Counted from the stretch's first letter, positions 47,150-56,313 are shown. The stretch: DNA of 64,000 nucleotides from Paracidovorax cattleyae (GCF_900104515.1 NZ_FNJL01000004.1:183994-247993), one strand, 5' to 3'. Program-made: numbers and translations. Notes: a model not told the origin generated them from the sequence alone.

Positions 47150-48058
47150 TCAGCCCTTGCGCCCGAGCGCCACGATCGCGGCCAGGACCACGGCGCCGCC
47201 GGCCAATTGCAGGGGCTGCAGCGTCTGGTCCAGGATCCACCACCCGAGCAGCAGCGTGGCCACGGGCTCGGCGTTCATCACGGGAGCGTTGCGCGCCATG
47301 TCCAGGCGGGGCAGGCTGACGAACATGGCCGTGAAGGCCGTGCCATAGAGCACCACCAGCGCCGCGAGGCCCCACCAGCCCGGTGCGGCTTCGGGCCAGC
47401 GCATGCCGCCCGGCACCAGGCCGCTGGCACCGGCCGCCACCGTCAGCGCGAACACGCTGCCCACCGTCATCAGGCTGCGCCACATGCCGGGCAGTGCCTT
47501 GAGCCGGTGGTCGGTGATCCATAGCGCGAGCGCGAACACGCAGGCGGCCGCGAAGGCGAAGGCGATGCCGGCGATCCATGCGCCGCCGTCGTCCCGTCCC
47601 AGTTCCGACATGCGCGCGGGCACGTCCAGCGCCAACAGCAGCCCACCCAGGGCCACGGCCATGACCACCGCCGCGCGGCGCGTGGGGCGCGGGCCGCCCA
47701 GGCCCCAGGTGAGCAGCGCGAGCAGCACCGGGCATACGTTGGACACCAGCAGGGCCAGGGCCACGGGGATGCGCGCGACGGCGGAGTACAGGCACAGGCT
47801 CTGCGTCGCCACCAGCGCGCCCAGCAGCAGTTGCCAGCGCAGCATGCCGTGCGCCATGGCGAGCGCGGGGCGCTGCCACGCCACGAGCGCGGCCAGCACC
47901 AGCGCGGTGGCGCCGCTGCGGCACAGCACCGCCAGCAGCAGCCCGGTGCCATGGTCGAAGGCCAGGCGCGCCGCCACGTGGTTGGCCGCGAAGGTGCCGC
48001 TGATCAATGCGATCAGCCCGATGGCGAGGCGGCGGGGCAGCGGGGCGGTGAAGGACAT
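47150..48058 (-). CDS. EamA/DMT-family transporter
   Basis: 302 residues with ten predicted helices in two EamA halves. The family exports amino acids and metabolites. It lies 19 bases downstream of the Lrp/AsnC gene on the same strand; this pairing is typical of amino-acid exporters switched on by their substrate through an Lrp-type sensor. The substrate is not readable. Confidence 0.88.
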   Translation of the reverse strand: MSFTAPLPRRLAIGLIALISGTFAANHVAARLAFDHGTGLLLAVLCRSGATALVLAALVAWQRPALAMAHGMLRWQLLLGALVATQSLCLYSAVARIPVALALLVSNVCPVLLALLTWGLGGPRPTRRAAVVMAVALGGLLLALDVPARMSELGRDDGGAWIAGIAFAFAAACVFALALWITDHRLKALPGMWRSLMTVGSVFALTVAAGASGLVPGGMRWPEAAPGWWGLAALVVLYGTAFTAMFVSLPRLDMARNAPVMNAEPVATLLLGWWILDQTLQPLQLAGGAVVLAAIVALGRKG

Positions 48059-48077
48059 TGCGGGCTCCTGCATGGCC

Positions 48078-48608
48078 TCAGCCCGGCCTGCGCTGCGCGG
48101 GCGAGGGCGCGCCCACGCCGCCGTCCTTGCGGCAGGGCAGGCGCGGATCGAACTTGCTGCGCTTGATGCTGAAGAAGGCCTTCACGTTGCGCACGTTGCC
48201 GTCGCTGGTGAAGAGCCGCTGCGCGAGCGCGAGGTAGCCTGGCATGTCGGGCGCATACACCACCAGGATGAAATCCGGCCCGGGCGATACCCGGTAGCAC
48301 TGCTGCACGGCCGCGTCTTCGGTGGCGCGGGCCTCGAAGGCCTCCATGCGCTCCGCGTCCTGCCGGTCCAGCACCACCTCCACGATGGCCGTGAGGCCGT
48401 GCCCCAGGTGGCGGGCGAGCACGTCCGGCTGCACCAGGGCCACCTCGCGCTCGATCAGCCCGGCCTCGTGCAGCCGCTTCACGCGGCGCAGGCAGGTGGG
48501 AGGGGACACGTGCACCATCGCCGCCAGCGCCTGGTTGCTCAGCGAAGCATCGTGCTGCAGGGCTTCGAGCAACTGCAGGTCGGTGTCATCTGGGAATTTT
48601 TCTTCCAT
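48078..48608 (-). CDS. Lrp/AsnC-family transcriptional regulator
   Basis: 176 residues: helix-turn-helix ([20 protein letters not shown]) followed by the RAM/AsnC ligand domain ([20 protein letters not shown]). It is cotranscribed with the DMT exporter and divergent from glmS. The AT-rich gap between it and glmS is the natural place for its binding sites. Confidence 0.92.
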   Translation of the reverse strand: MEEKFPDDTDLQLLEALQHDASLSNQALAAMVHVSPPTCLRRVKRLHEAGLIEREVALVQPDVLARHLGHGLTAIVEVVLDRQDAERMEAFEARATEDAAVQQCYRVSPGPDFILVVYAPDMPGYLALAQRLFTSDGNVRNVKAFFSIKRSKFDPRLPCRKDGGVGAPSPAQRRPG

Positions 48609-48785
48609 AAATATGTATTTTATGAAAGAAAACTCGGAATTGCATTTTGTTGGAAATTTTCATTCATTGAGTGGATAAAAAATGATGAGAAATTTCTTTT
48701 CACTCTGCCTAATATCGCGGCAGTTCCGGCCTGCAAGCCGGCTCGCCCCCCTCGTTTTGCCTTTCGTTCCTCAGGAGTTCAGGCC
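48609..48785. promoter_or_regulatory. AT-rich divergent control region between the Lrp gene and glmS
   Basis: Bases 48,597-48,715 are conspicuously AT-rich in a genome of high GC, with runs such as TTCCATAAATATGTATTTTA and GGAAATTTTCATTC that resemble the degenerate AT-rich boxes bound by Lrp-type proteins. AGGAG at 48,772-48,776 is the glmS ribosome site. No glmS ribozyme is seen. Confidence 0.5.
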
Positions 48786-50675
48786 ATGTGCGGTATCGTC
48801 GGCGCGGTTTCCACGCGCAACATCGTTCCCATCCTCGTCCAGGGCCTGCAGCGCCTGGAGTACCGGGGCTATGACTCGTGCGGCGTCGCCATCCACGACG
48901 CGAGCCTGGACGCCACCCGGACGGGCGGCCTGCGGCGTGCCCGCAGTACTGCGCGCGTGGCGGAACTGCTGGAGCAGGTGCGCACCGAGCACGTGGAAGG
49001 CGCCACCGGCATCGCCCACACGCGCTGGGCCACGCACGGCGCGCCGGCCGTGCACAACGCGCATCCCCATTTCAGCCACGGCTCCGGCCCGGACGAGCCG
49101 CTGCGCCTGGGCCGTGTCGCGCTGGTGCACAACGGCATCATCGAGAACCACGAGGCGCTGCGCGCATCGCTGCAGGCCCGCGGCTACGTGTTCACCAGCC
49201 AGACGGACACCGAGGTGATCGCCCACCTCGTGGACAGCCACTACAGCGGCGACCTGTTCCAGGCCGTGCGCGCCGCGGTGGCCGAACTGCATGGCGCCTA
49301 TGCCATCGCGGTGATCCACAAGGACGAGCCCCACCGCGTGGTGGGTGCCCGTGCCGGCTCCCCGCTGATCCTGGGCGTGGGGGAGGGCGAGCACTTCCTG
49401 GCGAGCGATGCCATGGCCCTGGCCGGCGTCACCGACCAGATCGTCTATCTGGAAGAGGGCGACCTCGTCGATCTGCAGCTGGGCCGCTACTGGATCGCCG
49501 GCAAGGACGGCCAGCCCCTGGACCCCGCGAGCCGCCCGGTGCGCACCGTGCTGGCCCACAGCGGCGCCGCCGAACTGGGCCCGTACCGCCACTACATGCA
49601 GAAGGAAATCTTCGAGCAGCCGCGCGCCATCGGCGACACGCTGGAAGGCGTGCGCGGCGTGGCGCCCGAACTGTTCGACGGTGCCGACGGTACCGCCGCC
49701 TGGCGCGTGTTCAAGGAAGTGGATTCCGTCCTGATCCTGGCCTGCGGCACCAGCTACTACAGCGGCTGTACGGCCAAGTACTGGCTCGAATCCATCGCCG
49801 GCATTCCCACGCAGGTGGAGGTGGCGAGCGAGTACCGCTACCGCACGAGCGTGCCCAACCCGCGCGCGCTGGTGGTGACGATCAGCCAGTCCGGCGAGAC
49901 CGCTGACACCCTGGCCGCGCTGCGCCATGCACAGGGCCTGGGCATGCAGCACACGCTGACCATCTGCAACGTCTCCACCAGCGCCATGGTGCGCGAATGC
50001 AGGCTGGCCTACATCACCCGCGCGGGCGTGGAAATCGGCGTGGCTTCCACCAAGGCCTTCACCACCCAGCTCGCCGGCCTGTTCCTGCTCACGCTGGCAC
50101 TGGCGCAGGCGCGGGGCCGCCTGAACGAAGAGCAGGAGGCCCGCCACCTGCAGGCCATGCGCCACTTGCCCGTGGCGCTGCAGGGCGTGCTCGCGCTCGA
50201 GCCGCAGATCATCAGCTGGGCCGAGGACTTCGCGAAGATGGAGAACGCCCTGTTCCTGGGCCGCGGCGTGCACTACCCCATCGCCCTGGAAGGCGCGCTC
50301 AAACTCAAGGAGATCAGTTACATCCACGCCGAGGCCTACCCGGCCGGCGAGCTCAAGCACGGCCCCCTGGCCCTGGTGACGAGCAGCATGCCCGTGGTGA
50401 CCGTGGCGCCCAACGACGAACTGCTGGAAAAGCTCAAGAGCAACCTGCAGGAAGTGCGTGCCCGCGGCGGCGTGCTCTACGTGCTGGCCGACGCGAAGAC
50501 CAACATCGATACCTCCGAAGGCATGCACGTGATCCGCATGCCGGAGAACTACGGCGCGCTCAGCCCGATCCTGCACGTGGTGCCGCTGCAGCTGCTGGCA
50601 TACCACACGGCCTGTGCGCGCGGGACGGACGTGGACAAGCCGCGGAATCTGGCGAAAAGTGTGACGGTGGAGTGA
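48786..50675 (+). CDS. glmS: Glutamine-fructose-6-phosphate aminotransferase
   Basis: 629 residues. Cys2 of [10 protein letters not shown] is the N-terminal nucleophile of the glutaminase half; the second half has two SIS domains ([24 protein letters not shown]) and ends [13 protein letters not shown]. It makes glucosamine-6-P from fructose-6-P and glutamine. The frame is open far upstream, but the family start is certain. Its conserved 3' end is the target of Tn7-type insertion, and foreign-looking DNA begins just after it. Confidence 0.97.
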   Translation: MCGIVGAVSTRNIVPILVQGLQRLEYRGYDSCGVAIHDASLDATRTGGLRRARSTARVAELLEQVRTEHVEGATGIAHTRWATHGAPAVHNAHPHFSHGSGPDEPLRLGRVALVHNGIIENHEALRASLQARGYVFTSQTDTEVIAHLVDSHYSGDLFQAVRAAVAELHGAYAIAVIHKDEPHRVVGARAGSPLILGVGEGEHFLASDAMALAGVTDQIVYLEEGDLVDLQLGRYWIAGKDGQPLDPASRPVRTVLAHSGAAELGPYRHYMQKEIFEQPRAIGDTLEGVRGVAPELFDGADGTAAWRVFKEVDSVLILACGTSYYSGCTAKYWLESIAGIPTQVEVASEYRYRTSVPNPRALVVTISQSGETADTLAALRHAQGLGMQHTLTICNVSTSAMVRECRLAYITRAGVEIGVASTKAFTTQLAGLFLLTLALAQARGRLNEEQEARHLQAMRHLPVALQGVLALEPQIISWAEDFAKMENALFLGRGVHYPIALEGALKLKEISYIHAEAYPAGELKHGPLALVTSSMPVVTVAPNDELLEKLKSNLQEVRARGGVLYVLADAKTNIDTSEGMHVIRMPENYGALSPILHVVPLQLLAYHTACARGTDVDKPRNLAKSVTVE

Positions 50676-50689
50676 GAGGGGGGGACACG

Positions 50690-50800
50690 TGCCAGCATGC
50701 ATAAAGTGACAATTGATGTGGTCATTTATGTGAATGAATCATGGTGAATCCCTATATTTTTATAAATATGGACATTTGTGCCAATTCCCACAAGATCACT
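50690..50800. mobile_element. Possible end of a Tn7-like element, at the glmS attachment site
   Basis: From about 50,700, 25 bases after the glmS stop, the sequence turns AT-rich. It carries CATAAAGTGAC (50700-50710) inverted as GTCATTTATG (50721-50730), a further related unit TATGGACATTTGTG (50767-50780), and a palindrome ATATTT-TTAT-AAATAT (50754-50769). Short repeats of the CATAAA-TGA type in tandem are how TnsB sites look at ends of Tn7-family elements. No tns genes are visible, so this could be a decayed end. The gap 50,676-51,004 holds no sure gene. Confidence 0.45.
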
Positions 50801-50995
50801 TCCGTTGTGTCTGCTGCCGTAGAGGAGAAGCGAAAGCGATGGGCAGCCGGGTAGCAGTCGCGCAAGAAGAATCGGTGGGCAACCGCACGATTTCGCCTCG
50901 GCACTGGTCTTTGGGTTTCTTCGATCTTTTATCCTCCGGCCTGTCCGTTAGTCACTGCTTATGCAGCGCCGTCAGGCTGGGGCAAGGATCCACCC

Positions 50996-51004
50996 GGGTA
51001 GGCG
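50996..51004. repeat. Left target-site duplication of the IS4 element
   Basis: GGGTAGGCG, identical to 52,408-52,416. Nine bases is normal for IS4-family elements of the IS10/IS50 kind. Confidence 0.9.
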
Positions 51005-52407
51005 CATCCCATTACACACATCTCATAGCGTCATCCGAGCGAAGCGCAGCCCCTGCACGAACACGGCGATGTCGCGCATGCCCAGCCACAGCGTCTTGGC
51101 ACCTGGCTGGCCGTCGCCCTTGCGCCCGAGGAAGCCGCCGAGTTGCGCGATCAGGCGCACCACGGTGTTCAGCGGCGGGACCGTCTTGGGCGGCTTCTTC
51201 TTGTTCAGCACGAAGGCCGCCTGCCATTCCTCGGCCTGGAACAGCAGCTCCGCCGGCAGCTGTGGCAGGCTGCGGCCCAGCCGCATCAGCCGGTTGATGC
51301 GCCAGGCCACCACCATGTACAGCGCCAGCGCCACCTCCAGGCGCTCGACGCGGCCCAATTGCAGTGCCTCCACGCGGCAGCCTTCCTTCAGGATCAGGAA
51401 GAACAGCTCGATCTCCCAGCGCGCGCGGTACCAGTCCAGCACTTCGACCGCCTGCTGCAACGTGTGCACCGGCCGGTTGCTCAGCAGCCGCCAGAGCACC
51501 GGTTTGACGCCGGCCGGTGGGTCGATCTCCTGCGCCAGCACGCACGTCACGTGCAAGCGGCCTCCCCGCCCGTCGGCCAGTTCGACGACCTGCGCTCGCA
51601 GGCTCTGCGTGACTGCTCGCGCCTGCCCGGCAACTCGAACGCCACCTTGCCCAGCGCCGGCGCCTGCGCCACATGCTGCCACAGCTTGCCACAGCTTGCC
51701 ACCTTGCGGCAAAACCCGGTCGTGCTGGCAGCGGATCAGGTAGTCGGCCGCATGCTGCAGCTCTTTGGCTCGGCGCAGCAAGGCAATGATGTCCGCCTCC
51801 CGGTCGGCCACGTACACTTGGCGCACCTGCGGCAGCGCCAACGCCCGTTCGGCCACGCGCTCGTAGCCTTCGATCCAGCGCGTGCTCTCCACGATCCCGG
51901 CGCGGGTGCCGTCTTCCTGTTTCGCCTCGCGCGCCCACATCCACGCATCGAGCACACCCAGCGGCTCGCGCGCCGGGCTCACCGCGTAGGTCGGGTGCAG
52001 GTACATCCCGCGCTGCGCTTCGTAGCTCAGCGGACCCAGCCCCCTCGTGCCTCGCCCGTTGAAGTCCAGCTCCGTGGTGTCCTGGATGTTCAGCACCACC
52101 GCGTGCGCGCGCATGCGCTCTTCGCTGCACGCCCAGTGCGGCTTGAGCAGCACCTGCCAGTCGGTCTTGGCGTTGGACAGGAACCGGTAGGCCCCTTGCG
52201 TCTCGGCCCACCCGTTGCAGGCATTGGGAATGCTCTCGGTGGGCTTGCCGGCCAGCCGCTCGGCCAGCAGTACCGCTCGCGCATCCAATCTCCCATCGCC
52301 CAGGTCCAGCGTCTCGAATTCCTCTGCAGCCCAGCCCACTCGCCACCCACAATTTCAATCAATTCAACAAGTTGCGAACTCTACTTCAACTTGTGTGTAA
52401 TGGGATG
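51005..52407. mobile_element. Complete IS4-family insertion sequence (1,403 bp)
   Basis: The ends are perfect 16-bp inverted repeats (CATCCCATTACACACA at 51005-51020 and its complement at 52392-52407). They enclose one transposase gene and are flanked by a 9-bp direct repeat. Everything needed for transposition appears intact, so the insertion is probably recent. Confidence 0.93.
51023..52339 (-). CDS. IS4-family transposase
   Basis: 438 residues of a DDE transposase. The acidic residues are in LNIQDTTELDF, VYVADREADI and the YREK motif, which is exact: Y-x2-R-x3-E-x6-K in YRARWEIELFFLILK. The gene fills the element between its inverted repeats. Confidence 0.93.
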   Translation of the reverse strand: MGWAAEEFETLDLGDGRLDARAVLLAERLAGKPTESIPNACNGWAETQGAYRFLSNAKTDWQVLLKPHWACSEERMRAHAVVLNIQDTTELDFNGRGTRGLGPLSYEAQRGMYLHPTYAVSPAREPLGVLDAWMWAREAKQEDGTRAGIVESTRWIEGYERVAERALALPQVRQVYVADREADIIALLRRAKELQHAADYLIRCQHDRVLPQGGKLWQAVAACGAGAGAGQGGVRVAGQARAVTQSLRAQVVELADGRGGRLHVTCVLAQEIDPPAGVKPVLWRLLSNRPVHTLQQAVEVLDWYRARWEIELFFLILKEGCRVEALQLGRVERLEVALALYMVVAWRINRLMRLGRSLPQLPAELLFQAEEWQAAFVLNKKKPPKTVPPLNTVVRLIAQLGGFLGRKGDGQPGAKTLWLGMRDIAVFVQGLRFARMTL

Positions 52408-52416
52408 GGGTAGGCG
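52408..52416. repeat. Right target-site duplication of the IS4 element
   Basis: GGGTAGGCG, matching 50,996-51,004. Confidence 0.9.
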
Positions 52417-52452
52417 TGGTGTCGAGCGATTGTCTGCGCCAGTTGACGGCCA

Positions 52453-52789
52453 TCAGGGCTGCTGTCGAGATGCAGTCCGAGACGCCCACGCCTTGAGAAA
52501 ATCAACACGCTCGCTTTCACTCAGAATGCCCGCAAATGGGGAGCTCGACCGCATGGACTGTCCCTGCTCTGTGTCTGACGTCGCGACAGCGAGGGCTTCG
52601 TCAAGGCCTTGATCGAGTACAGCAAGCCACGCTGTTGCGTAGAAGTCAGGAACACCGCTGCCCCCGATCTACCATGCGCTCGAGGTTGTTCTGCGCCTTC
52701 AATAACAGCGAGTGGTCCGACCGCATCTTTTGCGCGACCAGTGTGTGCAGCGCCAAACTCTTCAGGTCGAGATCACGGGGCGAAAACAT
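52453..52789 (-). pseudogene. Small accessory gene with one frameshift
   Basis: Starting at the ATG at 52789 the frame reads MFSPRDLDLKSLALHTLVAQ and continues to VDR; after a run of five G one frame shift leads into FYATAWLAVLDQGLDEALAV and then SPFAGILSESERVDFLKAWA, ending at 52453. Removing one G would give about 111 residues. Proteins beginning and ending like this occur on integrative elements beside nucleotidyltransferase-type toxins, from memory; no partner is left here. Confidence 0.6.
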
Positions 52790-52835
52790 GGCTTCAAAAA
52801 CCTCAACCTCTCACAGAGCACCGCGCTTTGCGGTG

Positions 52836-52858
52836 AATTGCGGCGAATTCCCGCAATT
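52836..52858. promoter_or_regulatory. Palindrome upstream of the frameshifted small gene
   Basis: AATTGCGG (52836-52843) and CCGCAATT (52851-52858) flank CGAATTC. It lies 47 bases before the start of the 52,453-52,789 gene, where an operator for a self-regulated toxin-antitoxin pair would be. Confidence 0.4.
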
Positions 52859-52893
52859 GCGGTCGCTGCAAGTTGTTGATTTCATTGCCCGCT

Positions 52894-53088
52894 TCACCGG
52901 GCCTCCGCATCTCGCTTCTGACGGATGCGAGCCAGTGCCTCCATCGCCGATGCAAATGTTGACGGCCTTGCACCACCTTCAAGCATCAAACGCATGTGCA
53001 GCTTGGTATTGAGCTGAGGATCCTGCCTGCAGCCACCCGATGGCTCAGGCTGGGTCGCTCGGTCTGGACATTGATCGTCTGGCTTCAT
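52894..53088 (-). CDS. Small hypothetical protein
   Basis: 64 residues, with a helical C-terminal half (ASAMEALARIRQKRDAEAR) and coding-like codon use. No family recognised. It precedes the frameshifted gene on the same strand with the palindrome between them. May be a remnant. The remaining sequence of 53,089-53,270 shows nothing recognisable. Confidence 0.35.
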   Translation of the reverse strand: MKPDDQCPDRATQPEPSGGCRQDPQLNTKLHMRLMLEGGARPSTFASAMEALARIRQKRDAEAR

Positions 53089-53270
53089 GGGCAGAAAATA
53101 GCACGTCTCCCGCCCTGGCGTGCGGGTGGTGATTGGCCATCAGAATCGCAGTTCCGATGGCGAGGAGTGTTGCTGCAATGCTCGGCTGGTTCATTGTCAT
53201 TTCCATCGCTGGCGGTGACGAGCCAGTGAAGGTTTGTGACGTACGAACGCTTGCGACCTAGCGCAGCAGC

Positions 53271-53546
53271 ATGGGTGGTGTGGATTGGATCGATGGTCTT
53301 GTTGAGCGCGGACTGGCGAAGTTCGAGTCGGGCAATGGCTACCCGACCCGATTCAGCGCGACCGCAGCAGCGGCGCTCCCGCTCATCGCCAGTGGCAAGC
53401 CCCCAGCGCACGGCGACCTCTCCGTCCACGGCGACGACTACTTCATGCCTGCCGGTTGGATTGGCGACTTCAAGGTTTACGTCGAGCGCATCGCTGCTTG
53501 CAAGCCGACTGATCCTTTTGTGATTGAAGTCTGGGACCAGTCGTAA
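53271..53546 (+). CDS. Small hypothetical protein
   Basis: 91 residues. It is compact and mixed in composition (GYPTRFSATAAAALPLIASG, DDYFMPAGWIGDFKVYVERI), which looks more like a folded protein than a chance frame. No ribosome site is seen before the ATG, and the N-terminus could be cut off. No family recognised. Confidence 0.4.
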   Translation: MGGVDWIDGLVERGLAKFESGNGYPTRFSATAAAALPLIASGKPPAHGDLSVHGDDYFMPAGWIGDFKVYVERIAACKPTDPFVIEVWDQS

Positions 53547-53643
53547 GCCGTTTCATACCGGAACACGAACCAAAAGCGGGGCTCTGCTTCCTGTGCCGTG
53601 AGTTATTCGCATTGAGCTTCCTGCGTACCTAGTGGCACAGCGG

Positions 53644-53910
53644 TCACGCTTGTTTGGCCAGACGCATGGACGAGCGTACTAGCTCGGCCATGGACACCAC
53701 GCCTGCCCGCGTATGCAGCGGTACGTGGTGCGGGCCGCGCATTGCAGTTCCACCGTGTCTTCGAGCGCCGGTACGCGGGTGCTTATGGCCGCGATTTCGG
53801 CCAGCAGCGCGTTGGCCAAGGTCGTCTTGCCGCTGCTGGGGAGAGCCGGCGATCAGTGTGTTGCATCGAACGGCTGAGTCTGCCTTGCAAGCCGGCAACC
53901 CCATTCGCAC
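53644..53910 (-). pseudogene. trbB: Fragment of trbB, conjugative transfer ATPase
   Basis: Read on the minus strand with frame changes this gives NTLIAGSP, then SSGKTTLANALLAEIAAIST (Walker A), VPALEDTVELQCAARTTY (the LEDTRELQ region of TrbB), and then AGVVSMAELVRSSMRLA. Order and spacing match the middle of TrbB, the VirB11-like ATPase of conjugation machines. One extra C in the run before SSGKTT and another shift near 53,720 break the frame, and both ends of the gene are missing. Confidence 0.75.
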
Positions 53911-54210
53911 GTCACCACAGCCCCGGCAAGCGCTGCCCGCAGCCGTGATGCCGCGGAGGCGTCAGGGATCAAAGCCGGATGGCCGGGATGCGGCACGAAG
54001 CCCGGGGCGCAGCCCGCGAGCCCGGCGGCTACGCCGAGACGCTGTATCGACGTCGCACGACCTGGACATCGGTCGATGACCCGGCTGTCATCGCTATTGA
54101 CGTCGGCTTCGCTTACAACTTCACTTCGAGTTGTGAGACAATGCACTTAGTCCGGTATTGTATTTTAATTTTTCTATATAAATCAATGATTTACTGAATT
54201 GGTGGGCGAA
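53911..54210. other. Non-coding gap with an AT-rich promoter-like stretch before ietA
   Basis: No gene is recognised in 53,911-54,120. From about 54,150 to 54,195 the sequence is strongly AT-rich (TATTGTATTTTAATTTTTCT, then TATATAAATC) and probably carries the ietA promoter, though the boxes cannot be assigned with certainty. Confidence 0.45.
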
Positions 54211-55365
54211 ATGAAGGAAGAGCAATTGGATTTAGCCCAGATGGTCCGCCTGGCGTTGGCCGAGCAGACGGAAGACGTGCGGCTGTTCGCAGCGCGGCTA
54301 GTCCGCAAGTACCGCGGGACAGCGCCCGACCTCGCCGAACAGCTTGAATTGTTCCTGAAGTCGAAGCCGGCACGCAGCGTTTCGCCCATGCGCAAGCTGT
54401 CGCCCCAGCCGTCGGCGACCCAAGCGCCGCCGGTCGACGACGAGTCCCGCCTCTCCCTCCTGAAGGTGTTCAAGGACGAGCCGACGAAGGACGCGCCGCT
54501 GCTGTCCAGCGATATCGAGGATGCTCTGGGGCAACTCATCGCCGAGCGCCGGCAGAGCGACCGACTGCAGGCCATGGGGCTGACACCTACCCGCTCGGCC
54601 ATCTTTGTGGGACCGCCTGGGGTCGGCAAGACGCTCACGGCCCGCTGGCTGGCCGCGCAGCTGAAGGTGCCGCTGTACGTGCTCGACCTGACCGCCGTGA
54701 TGAGCAGCCTGCTCGGTAAGAGTGGCACCAATCTGCGGGCTGCCATCGACTTCGCCAAGCGCGAGCCCTGCGTGCTGCTGCTGGATGAGATCGACGCCAT
54801 CGCCAAGCGGCGCAGCGACGACAGCGACGTGGGCGAACTCAAGCGCCTGGTCACCGTGATCCTGCAGGAAGTCGACGAATGGCCAGCCAGCAGCGTGCTG
54901 CTGGCCGCCACCAACCACCCGGAGCTGATCGATCCGGCGCTGTGGCGCCGCTTCGACCTGGTGGTCCATTTCAAGACGCCTGATGAACAAGCGGTCAAGG
55001 AGGCCATCAAGCGCTTCCTGGGGCCGGACTACGCCCTTTTCGCTCGTTGGATCGACATCCTCGTGTTTGCATTCGCCGGGCACTCGTTCAGCGACATCGA
55101 GCGCGATGTGCGGCGTTTCCGGCGTGCCGTGGCCCTGGGCACGACCACCGACGCCGATCTGGTCGAGGACTTCATGAAGGCACGCGCTTTGGCGCTCGAC
55201 AGACAGGGTCGCATCGACCTGGCCGTGATGTTGGCGAGGCAGACTCGCCTGTCCCAACACGCCGTCTCCGACATCACGGGTGTGAGCCGGGACACGATCC
55301 GCAAGTACACCAATGAGGCGCCTGCGGCACGAAAGACCTTGCCCCAGAGAAAGGCTAACGCATGA
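54211..55365 (+). CDS. ietA: AAA+ ATPase, IetA-type (antitoxin/ATPase partner of a subtilase)
   Basis: 384 residues. The AAA module lies at about residues 110-310 with Walker A VGPPGVGKTLTARWLA, Walker B VLLLDEIDAIAKRR and the sensor/Arg-finger region LLAATNHPELIDPALWRRFD, close to FtsH/katanin ATPases. A helix-turn-helix-like tail follows (SQHAVSDITGVSRDTIRKYT). Its stop overlaps the start of a subtilase gene, the pairing of IetA-IetS, described first as a plasmid toxin-antitoxin pair and later as a phage-defence system. The ATPase is intact, the protease is not. The ATG at 54211 is preferred to a TTG 12 bases earlier. Confidence 0.82.
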   Translation: MKEEQLDLAQMVRLALAEQTEDVRLFAARLVRKYRGTAPDLAEQLELFLKSKPARSVSPMRKLSPQPSATQAPPVDDESRLSLLKVFKDEPTKDAPLLSSDIEDALGQLIAERRQSDRLQAMGLTPTRSAIFVGPPGVGKTLTARWLAAQLKVPLYVLDLTAVMSSLLGKSGTNLRAAIDFAKREPCVLLLDEIDAIAKRRSDDSDVGELKRLVTVILQEVDEWPASSVLLAATNHPELIDPALWRRFDLVVHFKTPDEQAVKEAIKRFLGPDYALFARWIDILVFAFAGHSFSDIERDVRRFRRAVALGTTTDADLVEDFMKARALALDRQGRIDLAVMLARQTRLSQHAVSDITGVSRDTIRKYTNEAPAARKTLPQRKANA

Positions 55366-56265
55366 GCCAAACGAATTTCCTGATCGATCGTGGTGAGTTG
55401 CTGACCCATGACATCGTCGGCCCACGGCGCATGCCTGGCAAGGCCGAGGTGTATACCTTCGCGCAGGCGCGGGAGCTGTTGGTGCCCCAGTTTCGCCGTG
55501 CAGCCAAGGTGCTGGACGAACTGCCGGTCGATGCCTGTCCAGGCGACTTCGCGGTGGCCCGGCTGATGATGAACCCCAGCTTCATCGCTCGTTCTTATTT
55601 CCCGACAGGCCTGTTGCGCAGCACGGGACTGGAGTCCATCGGCAGCCGCACCGTCAAGGTCAAGCCGAAGGCCTGGACCCGCAAGGGGCAGCCTCAGGAA
55701 ACCACGACCACCGAACTGTTCGTCGCCGGCAAGCGCCAGGCCTTCCGCAACCTCTCGCAGTGGACGGAAACCCTCGACGCGCAGTCCGACGAGGGCGATG
55801 ACCTGACGCACATCGAACAGTTCGCTACCTTTGCGCCGGCGGAGCGCATCGTGAGCCTTGGCGGATGCCGCAGCCTATACCAAGGCTGGCCTCGAAGTCG
55901 TGTTCCGCCCTAACGACGAGAAGATCAAGGACGGCAAGAGCAACGCGGACACCAAGGGCTTCTTCGACCTGAAGAAGTTTGCCACCGAGCAAGAACGCCG
56001 CTCGGACCAGGGCAAGTGGGAAACCGTGCTGCACGGGGCCAAGACCTTCCGCGGATCCAGCCTCAAGAACCCCGTGTTCGACATCCACTACAACGCCCGC
56101 GACGGCGGGGGCCGGGCCACCGGTGCCGAGAAGATCCGCTATGCGCTGATCCTGTCGGTTGAGGCCCCAAAGCACGCCGATCTCTACAACGACATCCTGC
56201 GCGCCTATGCCAAGACCCTCGTGCCGATCCAGCCGCAGGTGTCCTTGCCGATCCGCATTCGGTGA
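55362..56265 (+). pseudogene. ietS: IetS-type subtilisin-like protease, catalytic core deleted
   Basis: The N-terminal ~165 residues (FLIDRGELLTHDIVGPRRMP to DDLTHIEQFATFAPAERI) and the C-terminal ~135 residues (ADAAAYTKAGLEVVFRPNDE to QVSLPIRIR) of one protein are both present, but they meet out of frame near 55,845-55,860. The whole region that should hold the Asp-His-Ser triad of the S8 fold is absent; several hundred residues are missing compared with full-length partners of IetA. I recognise the two ends from memory of such proteins, not from a search. The remaining pieces cannot be a protease. Confidence 0.72.
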
Positions 56266-56313
56266 CGGTGGCAACGCATGTACAGAACGGACTGACGGGC
56301 AAGGAGGAGACCG

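Larger units (their letters stand above)
50734..52496 (+). pseudogene. Open frame split by the IS4 insertion
   Basis: If the IS element and one copy of its target duplication are removed, the frame ending at 51,003 continues without a break into 52,417-52,496, giving about 116 codons. The product is not recognised and the AT-rich start is doubtful, so this may be chance. Given here because the join is in frame. Confidence 0.3.

Noticed and set aside
48609..48785. glmS ribozyme
   Set aside because: The gap lacks the ribozyme core, and glmS ribozymes are known from Firmicutes.
48771..50702. Long open frame antisense to glmS
   Set aside because: Shadow of glmS with no recognisable domains.
50734..52496. 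CsoR/RcnR-like metal sensor in the IS-split frame (CLRQLTAIRAAVE)
   Set aside because: Only a short chance-level resemblance; the His/Cys metal ligands and the rest of the family are missing.
53085..53429. 114-codon minus-strand frame
   Set aside because: Overlaps the more protein-like plus-strand frame at 53,271-53,546 and has no start signal or recognisable motif.
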